DNA from: Ignavibacteriaceae bacterium
Lineage (GTDB): Bacteria; Bacteroidota; Ignavibacteria; Ignavibacteriales; Ignavibacteriaceae
Length of the DNA: 5,318 bases
Direction: 5' to 3'
NCBI GenBank assembly: GCA_031292465.1
Contig: JARLHB010000215.1
Coordinates: 1-5,318, forward strand
Shown here: positions 1 through 4,276 of the stretch, piece by piece
Numbering within the stretch: position 1 is the first letter of the stretch
How the letters are laid out: each line of letters starts with the position of its first letter
Position numbers and translations under genes: made by a program
The notes under the pieces: generated by a model
What the model was told of the DNA's origin: nothing
The model's input: only the letters and a program-made list of their open reading frames with translations
Database searches by the model: none

Positions 1-476
1 GAAGATAATAGCCTTTTGCTCTCGTCAAGAGTGAGATAGTGGGGAAGTGTCTTGGGTGTTTTTGGAGAATCAAGGTCGGCAACCGGGTTTTCAGTAAGCA
101 ATTTTGCTTTTACTGTGAGATATTTGTAGAAACTGCGAATACATGCAACTTTTCTTGCACGAGTGGTTGCGGAAAGCCCGTATTCCTTAGAACGGCTGCG
201 CTGATTGACAATACGGTCACGAGCAAGAAAGGCTAGATATGAGTAAACCTCATTGAGGGTTACAACGCGCAAAAAATTAAGGTCAACATCCATGATAGAA
301 ATTTCTTCAAAAGGAGTTTTTTGTGCAGCCAGGCCACGGTCGATTTTCAGAAATCGAAAAAACGTTCTTAAGTCCAAAAAATACTCATCGACGGTTTTTG
401 AAGAGTGGCCTTTAATTGTTTCGTGGTACAACAAAAAATCTTTAAGTATAGCCGGTGATTCACTGCGGTAGTCCAT
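1..476 (-). CDS. Tyrosine recombinase, XerC/XerD-like, N-terminal part (3' end outside window)
   Basis: The frame runs from an ATG at 476 off the left edge, giving 158 complete codons. The product starts MDYRSESPAI. Residues about 8-135 look like the helical SAM-like core-binding domain of phage-integrase/Xer recombinases, with the hallmarks HxxTIKGHSxKTVxxYxxDLRxFFRFL (about 18-43), TTRARKVACIRSFYKYL (104-120) and ENPVADLDSPKxPKTLPHYLT (129-149). That last stretch is the usual linker into the catalytic domain, which lies outside the window, so the R-H-R-Y catalytic residues cannot be checked. Family members cut and rejoin DNA through a tyrosine; cellular Xer proteins resolve chromosome dimers at dif. 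The start is supported by AAGGAG at 485-490, 8 nt upstream. The approximately 40-residue insertion between the two core helices pairs is what I recall from Clostridia Xer proteins. It could instead be an integrase of a mobile element, but I see no att site or element genes. Confidence 0.9.
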   Translation of the reverse strand, partial: MDYRSESPAILKDFLLYHETIKGHSSKTVDEYFLDLRTFFRFLKIDRGLAAQKTPFEEISIMDVDLNFLRVVTLNEVYSYLAFLARDRIVNQRSRSKEYGLSATTRARKVACIRSFYKYLTVKAKLLTENPVADLDSPKTPKTLPHYLTLDESKRLLS

Positions 477-532
477 AACAAATACTCCTTACAAGCCCAA
501 TAGGGGGTTACTGCGTTATAGTAAGATGTGTC

Positions 533-552
533 AATTTGAAAATTAATTATAA
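533..552 (-). repeat. Copy 1 of intergenic motif TTATAATT-N4-TTCAAATT
   Basis: Read on the minus strand this is TTATAATT, four bases, then TTCAAATT. It matches the copy at 663-682 at 19 of 20 positions. It overlaps the -10 box of the candidate Xer promoter, so it may be a duplicated promoter or operator element. Confidence 0.6.
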
Positions 553-575
553 TAAGCGTCTGCCCTAAAACCCAA
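546..575 (-). promoter_or_regulatory. Candidate promoter of the Xer-like gene
   Basis: On the minus strand a TATAAT -10 box (546-551) has TTGGGT (570-575) 18 nt upstream. The -10 is perfect and the -35 is weak (four of six). Transcription would start near 539, giving a leader of about 60 nt before the ATG at 476. A perfect TTGACA also sits at 529-534, but it has no acceptable -10 at the right distance. Confidence 0.35.
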
Positions 576-662
576 CAATTGCAAGGGTTTCACTTCATAT
601 GACTATTTTCAAATTATAACTATACTTCAAATATTTTGAATTAAACTTCATAATAAAAGTAG

Positions 663-682
663 AATTTGAAATTTAATTATAA
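663..682 (-). repeat. Copy 2 of intergenic motif TTATAATT-N4-TTCAAATT
   Basis: This is the same orientation as copy 1, 130 bp away, with 19 of 20 bases identical. It also contains TATAAT on the minus strand (676-681), preceded 17 nt upstream by TTACCA (699-704, four of six to the -35 consensus). It could therefore act as a second upstream promoter for the Xer-like gene. Confidence 0.6.
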
Positions 683-865
683 CTAAAGTAGGGTGTAGTG
701 GTAAAGGCAGAGCTTATACTTCTTTTCACATTATACTCCAAATTCACATGCCACGCTATATTACTTTAACTTCTATGCAAATATTGTTGTCCTCTGAAAT
801 CGAATTTAGGAAAAAATTTGTCCGGCAATTCATCTGAGATGACTTCTGGGCAAATTTCTTAACAA

Positions 866-1090
866 TTAATTAGTGCACTTGAGAAAATAAATTACAACCG
901 AATCATTACCCCTATTGTTGAAGTCCCAAATGTTCGTTTTCATCAATTCGCATGCAAGTCTCACTTTATTTCATTCATCAAGGCCAATTTCATTTCTAAC
1001 TTGCAAATGAGTCGCTACCATAGTGTCAACCACTTTTTCTACACAATAGTCCCTGTGCACAATGATGTCTACCGCTGGCAATGTATTAAG
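866..1090 (-). pseudogene. Possible decayed reading frame downstream of the SLH gene
   Basis: Read from just beyond the SLH terminator, one minus-strand frame stays open for about 38 codons, hits TGA at 971-973, then stays open another 34 codons to TAA at 866-868. The first half contains DYCVEKVVDTMVATHLQ followed by IGLDE. This is faintly like the C-terminal tail of UbiX-type flavin prenyltransferases (pattern ...VDxMVAxxLxxxGI...), but the upstream body of such a gene is absent because the SLH gene and its terminator occupy that space. There is no start codon with a ribosome binding site. If real it is a remnant; chance is a serious alternative. Confidence 0.2.
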
Positions 1091-1124
1091 AAAAGGACCC
1101 CTCATTTGATTGAGAGGTCCTTTT
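1091..1124 (-). terminator. Rho-independent terminator of the SLH gene
   Basis: A stem AAAAGGACC/GGTCCTTTT (9 bp), one C-A mismatch, then CTCA/TGAG (4 bp) around a 6-base loop. On the minus strand the hairpin ends in TTTTCTTAATA, and it lies 11 nt beyond the SLH stop codon. The A-rich opposite side could let it work in the other direction too, but no plus-strand gene needs it. Confidence 0.88.
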
Positions 1125-1135
1125 AGTATTGTTGA

Positions 1136-1792
1136 TTATGCGTCGTGAGCGCTCATATACTGCAGTGCGATATACAGCTCTTCAGCGGCCTCTGCGCGGG
1201 TAAGTGAAGCTTTCGGGTTAAACTTACCATCCTTATCCAAAGCCACGATGCCGTATTTTATTGCCCTTTGAATGGCGCCGCTGTAGTCAACCGTTACCTG
1301 GTCGACGTCTGTATATTCCATGTACATCATATTAATCATGGGAAGCTGACCATACTTTTCGATGGCCGTTACCAAACGGTAAGTGTATTCTTCTCTGTTC
1401 ATACCTTTGTTTAAATCGATATCTAACGGAAAATCCAAACCATTGGCTGCTCCGAATATCAAGGTTTGAGCGTACCATGCGTTGTCATCTGCGTTCTTGA
1501 AGAAATCTGAAGCTTTTGGTTGCCCGACATAATCAATTGCGTCAAGGTTCAGGTTAAAAGCTCTTACAAAAAGCTGTATAGTCTCGGCGGCCGAAATTGC
1601 GCTATCTGGAGAAAAGGCATCAGTGGAAGTCCCCAGGATAATACCCTTTTCCTGAAGTGCAATGATTTTGTCTTTTGCTTCGACATTGTCCAGGTCCTTG
1701 AATCCCAAATTTGCTGCAAAGGCGTTCGCTGAAACAGAGAACACCAATAGAACGGCAGTCGATAGAGTGATGATGTTATGTGTAATTTTCAT
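1136..1792 (-). CDS. Secreted SLH-domain (S-layer homology) protein, SLH repeats only
   Basis: A 218-residue protein. Residues 1-27 form a signal peptide (MKITHNIITL, hydrophobic core, cleavage near SANAFA-A). The rest is essentially three SLH repeats: about 31-80 (FKDLDN...FSPDSAISAAE), 97-146 (FKNADDNAW...MNREE) and 159-211 (YTDVDQ...FNPKASLTRAE). SLH triplets bind secondary cell wall polysaccharide and hold proteins on the Gram-positive surface. The TRAE motif that supports binding is intact only in repeat 3 (198-201); it is NREE in repeat 2 and SAAE in repeat 1. No enzymatic or structural domain follows, so this is a bare anchor-type protein, far smaller than typical S-layer proteins. I chose the ATG at 1792 because GAGGT lies 8 nt upstream and the signal peptide begins there; the same frame is open 26 codons further to an ATG at 1870 that lacks a ribosome binding site. 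It is monocistronic, with promoter at 1895-1923 and terminator at 1091-1124. The precise role is unknown. Confidence 0.92.
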   Translation of the reverse strand: MKITHNIITLSTAVLLVFSVSANAFAANLGFKDLDNVEAKDKIIALQEKGIILGTSTDAFSPDSAISAAETIQLFVRAFNLNLDAIDYVGQPKASDFFKNADDNAWYAQTLIFGAANGLDFPLDIDLNKGMNREEYTYRLVTAIEKYGQLPMINMMYMEYTDVDQVTVDYSGAIQRAIKYGIVALDKDGKFNPKASLTRAEAAEELYIALQYMSAHDA

Positions 1793-1894
1793 AACAGTTA
1801 CCTCGTTATTTATTTCTGAAAGTGTTTCCAGTAATCTTTTGACGGATAACGCTAAGAAAATGTTCCACATTAGAAATCATTATTACTGTTGCAT

Positions 1895-1923
1895 ATAATA
1901 AAAAGGCGGGACATTCATTTCAA
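1895..1923 (-). promoter_or_regulatory. Sigma-A type promoter of the SLH gene
   Basis: On the minus strand TTGAAA (1918-1923) is followed after exactly 17 nt by TATTAT (1895-1900). Both boxes match five of six consensus bases. Transcription would start near 1888, leaving a leader of about 95 nt. An inverted repeat CATTCA/TGAATG (1912-1917 and 1928-1933) brackets the -35 box and could be an operator. Confidence 0.7.
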
Positions 1924-1958
1924 AAATTGAATGACTAATGTATACTGCATCTTACCTC

Positions 1959-1996
1959 AAAACAAAGACTCCCACTGCATTAATGCCGCAGGAGTC
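1959..1996 (-). terminator. Intrinsic terminator of the putative small RNA
   Basis: On the minus strand GACTCC (1991-1996) pairs with GGAGTC (1967-1972). Inside, CTGC/GCAG or the palindrome GCATTAATGC extends the stem. It is followed by TTTGTTTT (1959-1966). There is no U-rich tail on the plus strand, so it is directional. Confidence 0.7.
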
Positions 1997-2112
1997 CCAT
2001 TTGTTACTCATGGTATAAAGGTGAATGGCGAAGAACGTTTCTTCTAGCTCCGGTGAATCATAGTCCAAACCAAGGGTTCGTGCTACTATCTCGAATCACT
2101 CGCTCGTGTGAC
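1959..2112 (-). ncRNA. Putative small structured RNA of about 154 nt
   Basis: A promoter (2118-2146) and an intrinsic terminator (1959-1996) enclose about 150 nt with no credible open frame. The predicted transcript, from about G2112, can fold into a long arm: GUGA (2096-2099) with UCAC (2053-2056), AUAGU (2085-2089) with ACUAU (2060-2064), capped by AACC-CUU-GGUU (2068-2078). A second hairpin is GAAGAA-ACG-UUCUUC (2030-2044), then comes the terminator. The GUGA could instead pair with UCAC at the 5' end (2108-2111), giving two exclusive folds. I do not recognise it as 6S, SRP, a T-box or a known riboswitch class. It lies upstream of the SLH gene on the same strand, so it could alternatively be an attenuated leader of that gene, although the SLH gene has its own promoter after the terminator. 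Confidence 0.5.
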
Positions 2113-2117
2113 TTTCA

Positions 2118-2146
2118 AATATACACACGAATTATAATTGTTTCAA
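2118..2146 (-). promoter_or_regulatory. Sigma-A type promoter of the putative small RNA
   Basis: TTGAAA (2141-2146) and TATATT (2118-2123) on the minus strand are separated by exactly 17 nt, with five of six matches in each box. The start would be near G2112. It has the same -35 and spacing as the SLH promoter. Confidence 0.6.
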
Positions 2147-2437
2147 TAATTTCCGATTTTTGTGATAATTCAATTATAAAAATCTATACAATTTTGGCTT
2201 AAATTATAAATAAAGTTTAAATAATTTAAAGACGAAGTATAATATACGCAGGAAAAATGAAGATGCTTGTCTCATAATAGAAGAAAGGCTGCATTAAAAC
2301 AGTTCTAGCTAACCTTGAGAATTAGAAAAGTTAGTGGCCATTTTTGTCTGGGTTTGGAATTACTTTTCGATGGACTTTTCGGAATATATGTTATACAATA
2401 AATTGGAATTAAATTTACTATAGAAAGGCGCAGTAAA
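2124..2437. other. Divergent AT-rich intergenic region before the small membrane protein gene
   Basis: It holds the small-RNA promoter (minus) and, on the plus strand, a second promoter-like pair TTTAAA (2216-2221) with TATAAT (2238-2243), 16 nt apart, which would start an approximately 190-nt leader near 2250. The sequence AGAAAGGC-GCA-TAAA occurs twice in similar form, at 2282-2298 and at 2422-2437; the second copy is the ribosome binding site of the next gene. No other gene is supported. Confidence 0.4.
2362..2397 (+). promoter_or_regulatory. Candidate extended -10 promoter with direct-repeat operator for the small membrane protein
   Basis: TG-T-TATACA (TG at 2389-2390, -10 at 2392-2397) is an extended -10 element; the -35 is poor. 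Two perfect copies of ACTTTTCG (2362-2369 and 2374-2381), 12 bp apart, lie where an activator would bind to compensate for a weak -35. The start would be near 2404, about 34 nt before the GTG. Confidence 0.35.
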
Positions 2438-2593
2438 GTGGTTATATTAAGACTTGCATTCACGTTTATTATTTTCTTGCTGATAGTTATTTTTTTCTTA
2501 AAGTTAATTTCTCTAGTAGCTAACAAATCGAAAACCATTAATTGGATTAGTCAGAAAATTATAAAATTACTTTCTAGGGATAAACACAGCTAA
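2438..2593 (+). CDS. Small cationic single-pass membrane protein, 51 aa, function unknown
   Basis: The GTG at 2438 opens a 51-codon frame ending in TAA. AAAGG at 2424-2428, 9 nt upstream, supports the start, and an in-frame stop at 2399-2401 excludes a long extension. The product has a hydrophobic helix at about residues 6-28 (FIIFLLIVIFFL core, interrupted by K22). A 23-residue basic tail follows (six K/R, one acidic residue, W36) that looks amphipathic from about 33 to 46. There is no signal cleavage site and no cysteine. The gene runs toward the secreted-protein gene and shares its palindromic terminator. A short hydrophobic helix plus a positive tail is seen in type I toxins, leaderless bacteriocins, immunity proteins and regulatory micro-membrane proteins alike, so no function can be assigned. 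AT-rich DNA can produce such frames by chance, but the ribosome site, promoter and terminator argue for a real gene. Confidence 0.55.
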   Translation: MVILRLAFTFIIFLLIVIFFLKLISLVANKSKTINWISQKIIKLLSRDKHS

Positions 2594-2643
2594 AAAATAT
2601 AAATAAAGATACCAGTGCCAGATTTGCTGTTAATTTAATAAAG

Positions 2644-2689
2644 ACAATAAGAGGAAAAGACAGGTATACCTGTCTTTTCCTCTTATTGT
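2644..2689. terminator. 46-bp perfect palindrome, shared two-way terminator
   Basis: The left half (2644-2666) is the exact reverse complement of the right half (2667-2689), 23 bp per arm with no spacer. It lies between the ends of two convergent genes (stops at 2593 and 2733). The core GACAGG-TATA-CCTGTC followed by TTTTCCTCTT (and its mirror) is the form of an intrinsic terminator whose U-rich tail is itself part of an extended stem, so it can serve both strands. The length and perfection are unusual for a terminator. Confidence 0.75.
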
Positions 2690-2732
2690 GTAATAAATAA
2701 CGCTTATTTCTTATTTCGAAAACTAACATTTT

Positions 2733-3383
2733 TTAAAGTGCTGATGATTGCCAGTTGTGGGTGCTATTTATAGTTTGTTGGTTAAGATATAAATATCCAC
2801 TTTGAACTAAAAGGTAATTATCTACTAATACGGTTGCTTGCATTGTAGCGGTGGATGCAGAGCACATTAAGTTAAAATTATTTGGATTTTCGATTGTACT
2901 TACTAATCCTATACCAGTACTATCTATAGTAATACTACCGCCAATTGCTCCGGTAAAATGCAAATTACCAGAATTATTCCCAGAATAAGTTACAGTTATT
3001 GAATAGTTGAGTGAATATGTACTGTAGGCATCAGTTTGAGACAAACTTCTTGTGCCTGATACCATTGGCGAATTGGCAGAAGGAAGAACAGTATTTGTAG
3101 CACTGCTACTTAATATTCTTTTATTTTCTGTGCTAAATTTTTGGATAGCGTCTTTTAAGTCTTGAACTGTGGTAATTTGAGATTCCAGCGGAGTACTCGA
3201 TTTTGTGTATTTACTAGAATCAATGCCCAAGTAATTAAGCACGTCATAGATATTATCTTGCGTAATTACGGTACTGGGAGTTATGGAAACGTTCGTTGCT
3301 CCAGCAGCAAATGCAACCGAACTGACAGTAAACAGAGTGCAAATTGCTGTTATCAAGGAAATTATTCTTTTGTGGATTCTCAT
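2733..3383 (-). CDS. Secreted protein of unknown family, 216 aa
   Basis: The ATG at 3383 is preceded by AAGAAGG (3393-3399) at 9 nt. Residues 1-27 are a clear signal peptide: basic MRIHKR, a hydrophobic core, cleavage near SSVAFA-A. The mature part has two regions. Residues about 40-90 look helical (DNIYDVLNYLGIDSSKY, then TTVQDLKDAIQKFSTENKR). Residues about 115-205 are rich in Ser, Thr, Asn and Gly and alternate as beta strands (YSLNYSITVTYSG, NLHFTGAIGGSITI, MQATVLVDNYLLVQSGYLYL). There is one cysteine after the signal (C174), and no LPXTG, SLH, choline-binding or LysM anchor, so the protein is probably released. I do not recognise the family. A large bacteriocin or an extracellular matrix or adhesion protein would fit the shape, but nothing shown proves either. 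The neighbour is the convergent small membrane protein; between them lies only the palindromic terminator. Confidence 0.85.
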   Translation of the reverse strand: MRIHKRIISLITAICTLFTVSSVAFAAGATNVSITPSTVITQDNIYDVLNYLGIDSSKYTKSSTPLESQITTVQDLKDAIQKFSTENKRILSSSATNTVLPSANSPMVSGTRSLSQTDAYSTYSLNYSITVTYSGNNSGNLHFTGAIGGSITIDSTGIGLVSTIENPNNFNLMCSASTATMQATVLVDNYLLVQSGYLYLNQQTINSTHNWQSSAL

Positions 3384-3417
3384 GGGATGTGGCCTTCTTT
3401 TTGAATAATATTTACTT

Positions 3418-3456
3418 CGAGGAATTATTTCCCCGATGCATAGCTATATTTTACCA
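3418..3456 (-). promoter_or_regulatory. Extended -10 promoter and leader inverted repeat of the secreted-protein gene
   Basis: On the minus strand TGG-TAAAAT (3448-3456) is an extended -10; the -35 is weak. The start would be near 3441. An inverted repeat CG-N-GGAA-N4-TTCC-N-CG (3418-3435) follows within the leader, about 20 nt before the ribosome binding site, and could be an operator or a small RNA hairpin. Confidence 0.4.
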
Positions 3457-4100
3457 TTTGACATTGTCGAATGAAGTCTAATTATATTGAAATAGTAATT
3501 TATGGAAAAGTTTTGCTTAAAGACTATAGCTCCAATCTTCTTCATACCAACCAAGAGTTCCAAAACTAACCGATATATAGCAAGCTCATCATGGTCGGCC
3601 GCGCAGATAAAACACTGCATTCGTAATAGGTGTAATTATATGTGAACTGGCGTAAAAAAGGAAAAAGAAAAACCAAATAAATATCTTTTATTCTAACAAG
3701 TTATTTCTTTAATGATAGTTAACACAGAAAATTTAAGGTTTCGGGAGAGACTTATTCCAGCGTGACAAAGAAAAAGTACCAAATTGATTTCAACTTACGG
3801 TTTTTCTTGTTTTGAAAAACAATAGCAGCAAGGGCACGGAGTACCGCGAGCAAAAATTGTTGAGTACTGCCGTAGAATTCCAGATAAATACATATTCCTG
3901 ATTTTTATTATAATTTAGTTCAAATTCATAAAAGATCAAATTCTAAATGAATTTCAAATGTACAATAGTAAGATGATAACAGATGTCTATTTAGAAGTCT
4001 AGATATAATTAAACAAAATAAAAATTTTGTTTAGTCGGAGAGAGGCATCAAATCACTTGATATGCAATCATTAATAAAACAAAATCTATTATTTTAATAA
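3457..4100. other. Gene-free stretch with hairpins between the secreted-protein and permease genes
   Basis: No convincing gene. It holds an A-rich run (3654-3680) and a somewhat less AT-rich island (about 3740-3890) with two adjacent hairpins: GTTTTTC/GAAAAAC (3800-3820) and CGGAGTAC/GTACT-G-CCG (3837-3872, one bulged G). A third, reversed copy of the TTATAATT/TTCAAATT motif follows at 3908-3926 (3-base spacer), then a 10-bp AT-only hairpin TAAACAAAAT/ATTTTGTTTA (4010-4033). The minus-strand frames 3444-3620 (58 codons) and 3795-3893 (32 codons) lack good ribosome sites. Confidence 0.5.
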
Positions 4101-4134
4101 ATAATTTGACATGCAATATAATTTGACATGCAAT
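4101..4134 (+). repeat. Tandem 17-bp repeat carrying TTGACA, two perfect copies
   Basis: The unit ATAATTTGACATGCAAT occurs at 4101-4117 and again immediately at 4118-4134, identical in all 17 bases. A related TTGATATGCAATC lies at 4057-4069 (12 of 13 to the repeat core plus next base). Each perfect unit contains a consensus -35 box, and the second serves the promoter below. Confidence 0.8.
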
Positions 4135-4151
4135 CTAAGAAATATTATCAT
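4123..4151 (+). promoter_or_regulatory. Candidate promoter P1 of the GerAB-family gene
   Basis: A perfect TTGACA (4123-4128) is followed after exactly 17 nt by TATCAT (4146-4151, five of six). The start would be near 4158, giving a leader of about 120 nt. This is a vegetative-type (sigma-A) promoter. Germination genes are normally read by the forespore factor sigma-G, and I could not find a clean sigma-G match here. Confidence 0.5.
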
Positions 4152-4187
4152 CACATGGATACTTTGCATTTAAGCAATATTTTTAAA

Positions 4188-4215
4188 TTGTTCAATGCTT
4201 TATGTATTATATATT
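4188..4215 (+). promoter_or_regulatory. Candidate promoter P2 of the GerAB-family gene
   Basis: TTGTTC (4188-4193) and TATATT (4210-4215) are 16 nt apart. The local sequence is so AT-rich that this may be chance. A small hairpin AACTAT-CAAAA-ATAGTT (4228-4244) lies between it and the ribosome binding site. Confidence 0.3.
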
Positions 4216-4276
4216 ATAAATGTCGAAAACTATCAAAAATAGTTAAGTTAGTGTAATTCATCAAAGTGGAGATTTT

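Larger units (their letters stand above)
491..970. other. Gene-free AT-rich stretch upstream of the Xer-like gene
   Basis: No open frame here has both a ribosome binding site and a convincing composition. It contains the candidate Xer promoter, the two copies of the TTATAATT-N4-TTCAAATT motif, and an inverted repeat TTCAAA-TAT-TTTGAA at 626-640. From 866 onward it merges into the possible decayed frame described separately. A 29-codon plus-strand frame from 748 has no ribosome binding site and is probably chance. Confidence 0.5.

Noticed and set aside
39..471. Two plus-strand open frames (39-236 and 253-471)
   Set aside because: They lie antisense to the Xer-like gene, whose minus-strand protein shows clear core-binding-domain sequence. 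Neither has a recognisable product.
529..534. Perfect minus-strand TTGACA upstream of the Xer-like gene
   Set aside because: No usable -10 box lies 15-19 nt downstream. The TATAAT at 546-551 is the better candidate for this gene.
690..760. tRNA-like start (GGGTGTAGTGGTAAAGGCAG)
   Set aside because: There is no T-arm GTTCRANNC sequence and no closing acceptor stem, so it cannot fold as tRNA.
1793..1870. 26-codon N-terminal extension of the SLH protein from an ATG at 1870
   Set aside because: No ribosome binding site there, and it would bury the signal peptide. GAGGT lies correctly before the ATG at 1792.
1520..1898. Plus-strand frames at 1520-1732 and 1662-1898
   Set aside because: They are antisense to the SLH gene and its signal peptide and are explained as shadows.
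2257..2277. Six-codon plus-strand mini-frame after AGGA, possible leader peptide
   Set aside because: Too short to judge, with no run of regulatory codons and no attenuator fold after it.
2305..2538. 77-codon minus-strand frame
   Set aside because: It lacks a ribosome binding site and overlaps the 51-aa plus-strand gene, which has one. Its composition looks like AT-rich antisense.
3162..3404. Plus-strand 80-codon frame
   Set aside because: Antisense to the secreted-protein gene's signal peptide and helical region.
3444..3620. 58-codon minus-strand frame beginning MQCFICAADH
   Set aside because: No ribosome binding site, and it runs through the promoter of the secreted-protein gene. No family resemblance.
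4010..4033. 10-bp AT-only hairpin as a terminator
   Set aside because: There is no GC in the stem core beyond one pair and no gene ends upstream of it, so a terminator role is unsupported.
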